Assembly (NCBI RefSeq): GCF_014859355.1
Contig: NZ_JACUUJ010000029.1
Location: 1 to 32,769, forward strand
Reading direction: 5' to 3'
Origin: Yoonia sp.
GTDB lineage: Bacteria > Pseudomonadota > Alphaproteobacteria > Rhodobacterales > Rhodobacteraceae
DNA: 32,769 bases
Positions 16,106-24,779 of this stretch are shown piece after piece (position 1 is the stretch's first letter; the number at the start of each line of letters is the position of its first letter). The translations under genes were made by a program, and so were the position numbers. The notes under the pieces were generated by a model. That model was not told where the DNA came from. It searched no databases and saw only the letters and a program-made list of their open reading frames with translations.

Positions 16106-17360
16106 TGTGACAATGCCCCAGCTTGGCATGGCTCAGGACGCGGGCAAGATCGTGTCGTGGCTCAAAAGCCCCGGCGACGCCGTAGACAAGGGCGACGCCT
16201 TGTTCGAGGTCGAAACCGACAAGGCCACGATGGAGGTCGAGGCGCAGGCCAGCGGCTTTCTGACCAGCGTGACTGCCGCTGAAGGCGAAGACGTGCCTGT
16301 GGGCGCCGTCATCGCACGGATTTCCGACAGCGCCGAGGATGACACACTTGCTGCACCCGCCGGCCCTGATGACAGCGCCGATCTGCCCGCAGGCAAATCC
16401 GTCACCATGCCGCAACTGGGTATGGCGCAGGACAGCGGCCTTTTGGTCAACTGGCTGAAATCCCCCGGCGATGCGGTTGCTGCCGATGATGTGTTGTTCG
16501 AGGTCGAAACCGACAAATCCACGATGGAGGTCGCCGCAGGGTCCGACGGCTACCTTGCCGCCACGCTGGCCGAAGCCGGAGAGGATGTGCCGGTCGGGGG
16601 GCAAGTCGCGATTATCAGCGCGGAAAAACCCGCCAAGACGGTCACACGGTCGGTGAAATCCGCACTTGCAACGCCATCCGCCAAAGAACCGGAAGCAAAA
16701 GCCACTGTCGCGCCAGCCAAAGCGGCCCCAAAACCCGCCGCACCGCAGGCAAAGGGCGGGCGCATCCTTGCCTCACCCAAGGCGCGCAGGCTGGCGCTGG
16801 AACAGGGGTTGGATCTGTCGCTGTTGGCCGAGGCTGGCCACCCGCAGCCCTATCATATGGCCGATCTGGAAACACTGCGCGCAATGCCTGCCAAGGCACC
16901 CGCGCAGACCGCCGCCGCTGCATCACGCTGCCTGACCGCGGAAATCGGCGCGGACGGTTTTGCCGGTTTTGCCGATTGGGCCGCCACGGCGCATGGGCTG
17001 ACCGATGCCGACGCCCTGCTGGCGGGTCTGGCGGGGGCCAGCATGTCGGTGCCTTGCGTGGTTGCCATCGCACGGTTTGGCCAACAGCACAGCTATGCGG
17101 TGCCGGCGACGCGGTCGCTGTCAGGGATCACCCGGACCGATGATGCGCCCGATCTGATCTTGCGTGATTTGCGCGGCACGCCGCTGCGCCATATCGCGAT
17201 GGGTGCGGACACCGCCCCTGCCCTGACTGTGATGACCGGCGCAACCGGCCTGACCATCACGCTGGAATGTGCGCCCGACCAACTGGATGCGCAGGCCGCT
17301 ATCACACTTCTTGCCACTTTTGCAGGCCGGATGGAGCAACCGCTTCGCCACCTGCTTTGA
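16095..17360 (+). CDS. Di-lipoyl E2-like protein with E3-binding domain and degenerate acyltransferase domain
   Basis: A 421-residue protein. Two lipoyl domains lie at 1-78 and about 101-176, with lipoylation lysines Lys43 (EVETDKATMEV) and Lys141 (EVETDKSTMEV). An Ala/Pro/Lys-rich linker leads to a peripheral-subunit-binding domain, GGRILASPKARRLALEQGLD (221-240) and on to about 262. The last 140 residues resemble a shortened E2 catalytic domain, but the DHRxxDG active-site motif is missing (ECAPDQLDAQ stands in its place), so acyltransferase activity is unlikely. It looks like an E3-binding protein/protein X analogue that carries the swinging arms for the separate acyltransferase at 18811. 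It overlaps the E1 beta gene by 11 bp. Confidence 0.85.
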   Translation: MPHDVTMPQLGMAQDAGKIVSWLKSPGDAVDKGDALFEVETDKATMEVEAQASGFLTSVTAAEGEDVPVGAVIARISDSAEDDTLAAPAGPDDSADLPAGKSVTMPQLGMAQDSGLLVNWLKSPGDAVAADDVLFEVETDKSTMEVAAGSDGYLAATLAEAGEDVPVGGQVAIISAEKPAKTVTRSVKSALATPSAKEPEAKATVAPAKAAPKPAAPQAKGGRILASPKARRLALEQGLDLSLLAEAGHPQPYHMADLETLRAMPAKAPAQTAAAASRCLTAEIGADGFAGFADWAATAHGLTDADALLAGLAGASMSVPCVVAIARFGQQHSYAVPATRSLSGITRTDDAPDLILRDLRGTPLRHIAMGADTAPALTVMTGATGLTITLECAPDQLDAQAAITLLATFAGRMEQPLRHLL

Positions 17361-17375
17361 CCCTTGGGGGACCAC

Positions 17376-18800
17376 ATGGAACATACCGATCTTTATATCA
17401 ACGGCACATGGCACAAGACCGCCGACCGCTTTGACGTCATCAACCCGGCCACCGAACAGGTGATTGCATCGGTGGCCAGTGCCGATATCGCCGATGCCGA
17501 TGCTGCATTAGACGCCGCCGAGGCCGCAATGGCCGATTGGGCCGCCCGCACGCCGCGCGCGCGGTCCGAGGTTTTGCGAAAGGCATGGGAGCTGATGACC
17601 GCGCGTTTGGATCATTTCGCCCATCTGATCACCCTGGAAAACGGCAAGGCCGGTGTCGATGCCCGCGGCGAGGCCGCCTATGCCGCTGAATTCTTCCGCT
17701 GGTTCGCAGAAGAGGCCGTGCGCGCCGATGGCTTGATCACCCACGCGCCTGCATCGGGTGCGCGGATCATGGTGCAGCACAAACCCGCCGGTCTGGCCGT
17801 GCTGGTGACACCTTGGAACTATCCCGCCGCGATGGGCACCCGCAAGATTGCGCCTGCGCTGGCGGCAGGTTGTGCTGTCATCATCAAACCCGCCTCGGAA
17901 ACGCCGCTGACGATGCTGGCGCTGATGCCCCTGTTGGCAGAGGCCGGCGTGCCGCCCGGGCTGGTCAACGTGCTGCCATCGCGGAAAACCGGCGCGCTGG
18001 TGGACCATATGCTGCACGATCCCCGCGTGCGCGTCGTCAGCTTTACCGGATCGACGGGCGTGGGGCGCAAGCTCTTGAAATCTGCCGCCGATCAGGTGCT
18101 GAAACCCGCGATGGAGCTGGGCGGAAACGCCCCTGTTGTGGTGCTGGAAGACGCCGACATGGACACCGCGATCGAAGGCACAATGCTGGCCAAGATGCGC
18201 AATCTGGGCGAGGCCTGCACCGCCGCCAACCGGATTTATGTGCATGAATCCATTGCAGAGGAATTCACCAAACGTCTGACCGAAAAAATGTCGGCGCTCA
18301 AGGTGGGCGATGGCACCGACCCGTCGGTCGATGTTGGCCCACTGGTCAATGCCGATACCCGCGACAAGGTGGCCGCCTTTGTCGCTGATGCCGTGGCCAA
18401 AGGGGCCAAAATCGAATGTGGCGGCGTGACACCCGAAGGCACCGGCTATTTCTACCCGCCCACCGTGCTGTCGAACGTGCCGGAAACCGCAGACTGCGTG
18501 CAAGACGAAATCTTTGGCCCTGTCGCCGCAATCCAGACCTTTACCGATCAGGAAGATGCGATCAGGCGTTCCAATGACACCGAATACGGTCTGGTCGCCT
18601 ATGTGTTCAGCGCGGATTTCAAGCGCGCCTTGCAGGTCTGCGAACGGCTGGATTACGGCATGGTCGGCCTGAACCGCGGGCTGGTCAGCGACCCTGCCGC
18701 GCCCTTTGGCGGCACCAAGCAATCGGGGTTGGGGCGCGAAGGCGGGCATGAAGGCATGCTGGAATTCATGGAAACGCAATATATTTCGGCCAGTTGGTAA
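17376..18800 (+). CDS. NAD(P)-dependent aldehyde dehydrogenase, succinate-semialdehyde-dehydrogenase-like
   Basis: A 474-residue aldehyde dehydrogenase. Asn148 in TPWNYP, Glu247 in ELGGNAP and the nucleophile Cys281 in GEACTAANR give a complete active site; FTGSTGVG is the cofactor loop. The GEACTAANR context and length fit the GabD group, though such enzymes accept many aldehydes. The ATG at 17376 is preferred over a TTG four codons upstream, with GGGGGA before it. It is inserted between the two halves of the E2 function, so it probably oxidises the aldehyde formed when the thiamine complex cleaves its substrate, or a later intermediate. Confidence 0.9.
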   Translation: MEHTDLYINGTWHKTADRFDVINPATEQVIASVASADIADADAALDAAEAAMADWAARTPRARSEVLRKAWELMTARLDHFAHLITLENGKAGVDARGEAAYAAEFFRWFAEEAVRADGLITHAPASGARIMVQHKPAGLAVLVTPWNYPAAMGTRKIAPALAAGCAVIIKPASETPLTMLALMPLLAEAGVPPGLVNVLPSRKTGALVDHMLHDPRVRVVSFTGSTGVGRKLLKSAADQVLKPAMELGGNAPVVVLEDADMDTAIEGTMLAKMRNLGEACTAANRIYVHESIAEEFTKRLTEKMSALKVGDGTDPSVDVGPLVNADTRDKVAAFVADAVAKGAKIECGGVTPEGTGYFYPPTVLSNVPETADCVQDEIFGPVAAIQTFTDQEDAIRRSNDTEYGLVAYVFSADFKRALQVCERLDYGMVGLNRGLVSDPAAPFGGTKQSGLGREGGHEGMLEFMETQYISASW

Positions 18801-18810
18801 GGGGGCAGCC

Positions 18811-19683
18811 ATGTCAGACATCATCGCCAGCCCGTCAACCCGCCGCCTTGCGCGTGAAAAGGGCGTGGATATCGCAGAACGAGCCAAGGCGCTTGGCCGC
18901 ACCACGATCGCACCTGAAGATCTGGAAAGTGGCAGCACTGCCGCCACCGGCGACACCGGCTATTGGGATGTGGACCACAGCCATTACGGCCCCGTGACAA
19001 CCGAACCCATGAGCCGTTTCGCGCAGGTCGCAGCCCGTAACATGGCTGCCGCACAAACGCTGATCCCGGCGGTCACACACCACGACCGCGCCGACGTCAG
19101 CGGCATCGAAGCCTTGCGCAAGACGCTAAAGCCAGAGGCGCAGGCGCGCGGTGTCAAACTGACGGCGCTGGCGTTTCACGTGGCGGCCCTTGCCCGCGCG
19201 CTGCGCGCCTTTCCCCGGTTCAACGCATCGCTGTCGGCGGATGGGCAAACCCTGATCCTTAAGGATTATGTGCATATCGGCATCGCGGTGGACACGGCCC
19301 ACGGGCTGATGGTGCCGGCGATCCGCGATGCCGACCAAAAGGGGTTGTGGCAGATCGGGGCGGAAATCGCCGATCTGGCCGCGCGTGCGCAGGCCCGCAA
19401 GATCGGGCCGGATGACATGGGCGGTGCGTCGATGACCATCACCAACCTTGGTGGCATTGGCGGCACGGCATTCACCCCCATCGTGAACCCGCCAGAGGTC
19501 GCGATCCTTGGGATCACGCGGACCGAAGCCGTGACCGTCTGGGACGGCGACATCCCGCGCCCGGTGCCGATGGTGCCGCTGGATCTGTCCTATGACCACC
19601 GCGTGATCAACGGGGCGGATGCCGCACGGTTCATGACCCATTACGCCGGGTTGATCGCCGATCCCCGTAACATGCTGATATAA
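18811..19683 (+). CDS. E2 acyltransferase lacking a lipoyl domain (E3-binding plus catalytic domain)
   Basis: A 290-residue 2-oxoacid dehydrogenase acyltransferase. Residues 4-40 are a peripheral-subunit-binding domain (ASPSTRRLAREKGVDI). Residues about 62-290 form the full catalytic domain ending YDHRVINGADAARF, with His263 and Asn267 at the active-site positions; Asn instead of Asp also occurs in some genuine pyruvate dehydrogenase E2 proteins (from memory). No lipoyl domain is present, so acyl groups must be delivered by the di-lipoyl protein at 16095-17360. The start is fixed by its position 10 bp after the aldehyde dehydrogenase stop, preceded by GGGGG. It should form the core of the complex. 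Confidence 0.88.
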   Translation: MSDIIASPSTRRLAREKGVDIAERAKALGRTTIAPEDLESGSTAATGDTGYWDVDHSHYGPVTTEPMSRFAQVAARNMAAAQTLIPAVTHHDRADVSGIEALRKTLKPEAQARGVKLTALAFHVAALARALRAFPRFNASLSADGQTLILKDYVHIGIAVDTAHGLMVPAIRDADQKGLWQIGAEIADLAARAQARKIGPDDMGGASMTITNLGGIGGTAFTPIVNPPEVAILGITRTEAVTVWDGDIPRPVPMVPLDLSYDHRVINGADAARFMTHYAGLIADPRNMLI

Positions 19684-19694
19684 AGGGTGCCACA

Positions 19695-21071
19695 ATGAGT
19701 GATCACACCGACCTGCTGGTCATCGGCGCGGGGCCGGGCGGCTATGCCTGCGCCTTTCGCGCCGCCGATCTGGGGATGACTGTCACCCTGGTGGATGCCC
19801 GCGACCGACTGGGTGGCGTGTGCCTGAACGAAGGCTGCATCCCGTCCAAGGCACTGCTGCACGCCGCCGAAGTCATCCGCGAGGCCGCGCATATGGCCGA
19901 TTGGGGCATCAGTTTTGGCGCGCCCAAGATCGACCTTGATGCGCTGCGCGCGAAAAAGGACGATATTGTAGGCCAGTTGACCGGCGGATTGGGCGGGCTG
20001 GCCAAACGCCGCAAGGTCACAACGATCAAAGGCACAGCACAATTTACAGGCGCGAACAGCGTGGACATCGACGGCAAGGAACTGCGATTTGACAAGGCGG
20101 TCATCGCTGTCGGATCCGCGCCGGTGCAACTGCCCGGCTGGCCGGATGATGCGCGCATCTGGGACAGCACGGCAGCATTGGAACTGCGCGAGGTGCCAAA
20201 GACGCTCGCCATCGTGGGGGGCGGGATTATCGGGCTGGAAATGGCCACGATCTATTCTGCACTGGGGGCTGATGTGACGGTCATCGAACTGGCCGACCAG
20301 ATCGCCGCCGGGGCCGACCCCGAAGCCGTCGCAATTCTGCGCAGCGCGCTGGAAACGCAGGGCGTGACAATCCAAACCGGCACGCAGGTGCAAGTGGTGA
20401 AAGCGACCAAGGCCGCGATCACCCTGACCTGCACCGGCGTCTATGACGGGCAGATCAAGGCAGGCGCCGTGATCCAGTCGGTCGGACGCCGGGCCAATGG
20501 CGACAAGGTGGGGGCAGATGTTGCAGGGATTGCCGTCAGCGACCGCGGCGTGATCGCCGCCGATGACGCAGGCCGCACCGAACAGCCGCATATCTTTGCC
20601 ATTGGCGACGTGACCGGCAACCCGATGCTGGCCCACCGCGCCACCCATCAAGGCCATATCACCGCAGAGGTGGCGGCAGGCCACCGCGCAGCACTGGAAA
20701 CGGTGCTGATCCCCTCGGTCGCCTATACCAACCCCGAACTGGCGTGGGTCGGGCTGACCCAGGCGCAGGCCAAGGCCGAAGGCCGCAAGGTGAAAACCAC
20801 CAGCTTTCCTTGGGCCGCCAGTGGCCGCAATCTGGCATCGGGCGGGGGCGACGGGCTGACCAAACTGGTCTATGATCCTGACAGCGGGCGTATTCTGGGC
20901 GGCACGATCATCGGGCGCAATGCGGGTGAATTGCTGGGTGAAATCACGCTGGCCATCGAAATGGGGGCCACACTAGAAGACATCGGGCTGACCATCCACG
21001 CCCACCCCACGCTGTCGGAAACCGTAGCCTTTGCTTGCGAAAGGGCATTGGGAACGCTGACCGATCTTTAG
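19695..21071 (+). CDS. lpdA: Dihydrolipoyl dehydrogenase (E3)
   Basis: A 458-residue FAD-dependent disulfide oxidoreductase. The FAD loop GAGPGG is at 11-16, the redox pair Cys43 and Cys48 lies in GGVCLNEGCIPSK, a second dinucleotide-binding motif (VGGGIIGLE) binds NAD, and the C-terminal catalytic pair is His437-Glu442 in HAHPTLSE. It reoxidises dihydrolipoamide on the lipoyl protein and makes NADH. It starts 11 bp after the E2 core gene and closes the operon. Because E3 is encoded here, the complex may not depend on the housekeeping Lpd. Confidence 0.95.
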   Translation: MSDHTDLLVIGAGPGGYACAFRAADLGMTVTLVDARDRLGGVCLNEGCIPSKALLHAAEVIREAAHMADWGISFGAPKIDLDALRAKKDDIVGQLTGGLGGLAKRRKVTTIKGTAQFTGANSVDIDGKELRFDKAVIAVGSAPVQLPGWPDDARIWDSTAALELREVPKTLAIVGGGIIGLEMATIYSALGADVTVIELADQIAAGADPEAVAILRSALETQGVTIQTGTQVQVVKATKAAITLTCTGVYDGQIKAGAVIQSVGRRANGDKVGADVAGIAVSDRGVIAADDAGRTEQPHIFAIGDVTGNPMLAHRATHQGHITAEVAAGHRAALETVLIPSVAYTNPELAWVGLTQAQAKAEGRKVKTTSFPWAASGRNLASGGGDGLTKLVYDPDSGRILGGTIIGRNAGELLGEITLAIEMGATLEDIGLTIHAHPTLSETVAFACERALGTLTDL

Positions 21072-21085
21072 GCGCTGGCGCGCCT
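21070..21085 (+). terminator. Weak hairpin at the end of the dehydrogenase operon
   Basis: AGGCGC and GCGCCT form a 6-bp stem with a TGGC loop, overlapping the stop codon of the E3 gene. No T-run follows, so it is at best a weak or Rho-assisted end signal or a 3'-end stabiliser. Confidence 0.3.
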
Positions 21086-21550
21086 GTCACCACTCATGTC
21101 GGGGGCATCTTTGAACGACGCACCAAAGTGTGCGCAGTGGATCACGGCGGCTCTGCGCGCAATCGTTGGATTTCAATCTGGTTTTTGACGGCTGGAAAAT
21201 CGCGCAGGCCAACAACGATGGTGCTGGCGTTCCATCCTGCATGGATAGCCTAAAGCCCGCGATGCGCAGTTTTTCCAGCGCGCCCCGACGCGCGCCAGCG
21301 GACCATGCCCACCGACGACGGGGGTATTTTTTCTATGAATCTGACAAGCACGATCCCTTGGGCCATTTGCCAGCGCCGTGGAAAGTGTCAAAAACCGACA
21401 AATCGGGCGCTGTTTGCCCTTGAACAATTGCGAATGCATCTCATTTGTTTCTGCAAACAAACCCTGCAATGTTTTCACCGGCGGCATTTTACAACCCGGC
21501 TGCTTGAGGATATGACAGGCAAAAGCGAAAAATGACTGGGGGACACTTAC
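21072..21550. promoter_or_regulatory. 479-bp intergenic region before the mrp operon
   Basis: No convincing gene is seen in either strand; the short frames here have no recognisable motifs or ribosome sites. The region should contain the end of the dehydrogenase transcript and the mrp promoter. A perfect interrupted palindrome, TTTGTTTCTGCAAACAAA (21444-21461, 7-bp arms, CTGC centre), lies about 90 bp before mrpA and is the best operator candidate. No clear sigma-70 promoter pair is visible. GGGGGAC at 21538-21544 serves as the mrpA ribosome site. Confidence 0.45.
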
Positions 21551-24412
21551 ATGAGCGCCGGGGGCAACCTCCTTTTTCTGATCGCTTTACTGCCATTCAT
21601 CGGCGCCCTTGTTCCCGGAGTTATGATTCGTGCAGGCCGCACAGCCTGCGCAACATTCACAGCCGTGCCCACCGCGCTGGCGCTTGTCATGCTGATGATC
21701 CTTGCACCGGCCGTCTTGCGCGGCGAGGTGATACAGGCAGAAATTGCATGGCTGCCGCAACTGGGGCTGTCGGCGGCGTTTTTTCTGGATGGTCTGGGGC
21801 TTCTTTTTGCGGGGATGATCCTTGGCGTGGGGCTGTTGATCACGCTTTATGCGCGCTTCTATCTGTCCAGCAAAGATCCGATGGGCCAGTTCTATACCTA
21901 TTTGTTGCTGTTTCAGGGGGCGATGCTGGGCATCGTTTTGTCAGATAACATCCTTTTGTTGTTGATTTTTTGGGAACTGACGTCGCTGTCGTCATTTTTG
22001 CTGATCGGTTTTTGGAAGCACCTTCCCGAAGGCCGCCAAGGCGCACGCATGGCGCTGGCCGTCACCGGCAGCGGCGGATTGGCGATGATCGGCGGGATGC
22101 TGATCCTTGGCAATATTGTGGGCAGCTACAACCTGACCGACATTTTGCAAGCGGGTGATGCGATACGCGCGTCCGACTGGTATCTGCCCGCGCTGATCCT
22201 GATCCTGCTGGGCGCATTCACAAAATCGGCGCAGTTTCCGTTCCATTTCTGGTTGCCGCACGCCATGGCAGCCCCCACCCCTGTGTCGGCCTATCTACAT
22301 TCGGCCACGATGGTAAAGGCGGGCGTATTCCTGATGGCACGCATGTGGCCGGTGCTGGCAGGCACGGATGCGTGGTTCTACATTGTTGCGACAACGGGCC
22401 TTGTGACGATGGTATTGGGTGCGTTGATCGCTTTGTTCAAGGATGATTTGAAGGCGCTGCTGGCGTTTTCCACGGTCAGCCATCTGGGCCTGTTGACGAT
22501 GCTTTTGGGCTTTGGCACCCAAGCTGCGGCCATTGCCGCCGTGTTCCACATCATCAACCACCTGACGTTCAAGGCGGCGTTGTTCATGACCGCAGGGATC
22601 GTGGACCATGAAACCCACACGCGCGACATCAAGCGGCTGGGTGGCCTGCGCCACCTGATGCCCGTGACCTTTGTGATCGGCACGGTCGCGGCCCTGTCAA
22701 TGGCGGGGATTCCGCTGTTCAACGGTTTCCTGTCCAAGGAACTGATGCTCGAGGAAGCCGCGCACACCACATGGGCGGGCAACCCTTATGCGGTTCCGGT
22801 CCTTGCGACCATTGGCGCGCTGTTGTCGGTGGCTTATTCGCTGCGCTTTATCGGGCATGTGTTTCTGGGGCCGGCGCGCGACGACTATCCGCAGAAACCA
22901 CATGACCCGCCCTTTGGCATGTGGGCGGCGCCTGCGCTGCTGGCAGTGCTTGTTGTGCTGATCGGTGTCATGCCGTTTCTGGCCCAAGATATCGTGAACG
23001 CCGCTGCCAGCGCCGTGACCGGCACGGAAATTGATATCTACCTCAAGGTCTGGCACGGTATCACGCCCGCGCTTTACATGTCAATTCTTGCGGTGATTGG
23101 CGGCGCAGTGGTTCTGTGGCTGCATCGCCCGTTGGACCGGGCATGGATCACCGCACCCCGCCCCGAGGCCAAGACGATCTTTGACGGTCTGGTCGCGGCC
23201 ATTGTCGGCCTGTCACGCGGGATCACAGAGGCAACGCATAACGGTGCAATCAGCCGCTATCTGGCGATATTTGTCGTGGCGTCAGTTGCTCTTGGCGTGA
23301 TTGCATTTTCGGGCGGCGGGCTTACGGCCCCGACCCGCGCCATGTTGCCGGTGCCGTCGATTGTTGCAATCGGATGGCTGATGCTGGTCGTGGCCACTTG
23401 CGCTGTCGTCGTGATGCATCACGCGCGTTTTCAGGCACTTGTGCTGATCGGGGTGATTGGTCTGACGATATCGGCAGGATTTATCTATCTTTCGGCACCG
23501 GATCTGGCGTTGACGCAGATTTCAGTGGAAACCGTGACGATCATGCTGCTGCTGCTGGCCCTGCATTTCCTGCCCAAAACCACCCCAAAGGAAAGCCCGC
23601 TAGCGCTGAAGCTGCGCGACGGGATGATCGCGGTTGCGGCGGGCGTCGGGATTGGCGCGCTGGCATACAGCTTTCTTTTGCGCGATATCAGCACGATTTC
23701 TGCCTTCCACCTGGCCAACAGCTATGAAGGCGGCGGCGGCACGAATGTGGTGAATGTAACCCTTGTCGATTTCCGGGGCTATGACACTTACGGTGAAATC
23801 ATCGTGCTGGGTATCGCGGGGTTGGTGATTTACGCCCTACTGGAAACATTGCTGACCGGTCCCGTAGCCAGACGCTTGCGCAATAGCGAACGCGTGGATG
23901 ATCTGTCGCGTGACCGACACCCGACAATGATGGTTGTCGTAACCCGGGTATTGATGCCGATTGCCGTGATGGTCGGTATCTACATTTTCTTGCGTGGCCA
24001 TAACCAACCCGGCGGTGGTTTTGTCGCGGGCCTGGTCATCGCGATCGCGCTATTGATGCAATATATGGCCTCGGGATTTGCATGGACACAGAGCCGGCAG
24101 CGGATTGAATACCACACCATGATCGGCTGGGGGGTGATCATTGCAGGCCTGACAGGGGCCGGTGCATGGCTGGTGGGCTATCCTTTCCTGACCAGCGCCT
24201 TTACCTATATCAACCTGCCCCCGATCGAAGAATTCGAACTCGCCACAGCGATGTTGTTTGATCTGGGCGTATTCCTTGCCGTTCTGGGTTCGGTGATGCT
24301 GATGCTTTACAGCCTGTCGCGGCTGGCACGGCTGGCTGGCGAAAAAACCAACACCGACGCCATGGATTTTGATCCGGCAGACCGGATCACAGACAAAAAG
24401 GCGGGACACTGA
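21551..24412 (+). CDS. mrpA: Mrp-type Na+(K+)/H+ antiporter, fused subunit A/B
   Basis: A 953-residue polytopic membrane protein. The first part is a NuoL-like MrpA with Glu142 (FWELTSLSSF), Lys225 (AFTKSAQFPFHFWLP) and Lys256 (SATMVKAGVF) at conserved proton-path positions. The C-terminal portion, from about residue 790 (PTMMVVVTRVLMPIAV, then RGHNQPGGGFVAGL), corresponds to MrpB, so this is the A/B fusion known from rhizobial Pha systems; no separate mrpB follows. The complex exchanges Na+ or K+ for protons, driven by the membrane potential. It leads a six-gene operon. Ion specificity cannot be told from the sequence. Confidence 0.95.
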   Translation: MSAGGNLLFLIALLPFIGALVPGVMIRAGRTACATFTAVPTALALVMLMILAPAVLRGEVIQAEIAWLPQLGLSAAFFLDGLGLLFAGMILGVGLLITLYARFYLSSKDPMGQFYTYLLLFQGAMLGIVLSDNILLLLIFWELTSLSSFLLIGFWKHLPEGRQGARMALAVTGSGGLAMIGGMLILGNIVGSYNLTDILQAGDAIRASDWYLPALILILLGAFTKSAQFPFHFWLPHAMAAPTPVSAYLHSATMVKAGVFLMARMWPVLAGTDAWFYIVATTGLVTMVLGALIALFKDDLKALLAFSTVSHLGLLTMLLGFGTQAAAIAAVFHIINHLTFKAALFMTAGIVDHETHTRDIKRLGGLRHLMPVTFVIGTVAALSMAGIPLFNGFLSKELMLEEAAHTTWAGNPYAVPVLATIGALLSVAYSLRFIGHVFLGPARDDYPQKPHDPPFGMWAAPALLAVLVVLIGVMPFLAQDIVNAAASAVTGTEIDIYLKVWHGITPALYMSILAVIGGAVVLWLHRPLDRAWITAPRPEAKTIFDGLVAAIVGLSRGITEATHNGAISRYLAIFVVASVALGVIAFSGGGLTAPTRAMLPVPSIVAIGWLMLVVATCAVVVMHHARFQALVLIGVIGLTISAGFIYLSAPDLALTQISVETVTIMLLLLALHFLPKTTPKESPLALKLRDGMIAVAAGVGIGALAYSFLLRDISTISAFHLANSYEGGGGTNVVNVTLVDFRGYDTYGEIIVLGIAGLVIYALLETLLTGPVARRLRNSERVDDLSRDRHPTMMVVVTRVLMPIAVMVGIYIFLRGHNQPGGGFVAGLVIAIALLMQYMASGFAWTQSRQRIEYHTMIGWGVIIAGLTGAGAWLVGYPFLTSAFTYINLPPIEEFELATAMLFDLGVFLAVLGSVMLMLYSLSRLARLAGEKTNTDAMDFDPADRITDKKAGH

Positions 24413-24413
24413 C

Positions 24414-24779
24414 ATGGAGTTCATCATCGCAAGCGCTGTCGGGGTGCTGACAGCGGGCGGCGTTTATCTGATGCTGCGGTTAAGAACATTTCCTGTGATC
24501 CTCGGGATCGCGCTTTTATCATATGCAGTGAATTTGTTCCTGTTCGCCAGCGGACGGCTTGCAGTCAATTTGCCGCCAATTCTGTCGAAATATGGTGACG
24601 CCAGCTATACCGACCCGCTGCCCCAGGCACTGACGCTCACAGCGATCGTGATTTCATTCGGCATGACGGCTGTGCTGGTCATGATCGGGCTTGCGGCCTT
24701 TCTTGAAGCCGACAGCGATCAGATCAACATCGCCGCTGACGATACCGACACCAAAACGAACAAGGACGCCGCGCAATGA
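24414..24779 (+). CDS. mrpC: Mrp antiporter subunit C (NuoK-like)
   Basis: A 121-residue protein with three membrane spans of the NuoK/MnhC family: VGVLTAGGVYLMLRLRTF, then VILGIALLSYAVNLFLF, then ALTLTAIVISFGMTAVLVM. DPLPQALTLTAIVI is the family's most conserved stretch. The ATG begins one base after the mrpA stop, and the stop overlaps mrpD by 4 bp, so translation is tightly coupled. A short acidic, Asp/Thr-rich tail of about 22 residues follows the last span. Confidence 0.95.
   Translation: MEFIIASAVGVLTAGGVYLMLRLRTFPVILGIALLSYAVNLFLFASGRLAVNLPPILSKYGDASYTDPLPQALTLTAIVISFGMTAVLVMIGLAAFLEADSDQINIAADDTDTKTNKDAAQ

Noticed and set aside
21300..21335. GC-rich stretch followed by six T residues, like a terminator
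   Set aside because: The bases before the T-run pair poorly (three consecutive pairs at most), so no stable stem supports it.
21173..21487. Minus-strand frame of about 104 codons in the gap before mrpA
   Set aside because: Rich in Arg, His and Pro with no recognisable motif and no ribosome site; typical of a chance frame in GC-rich non-coding DNA.
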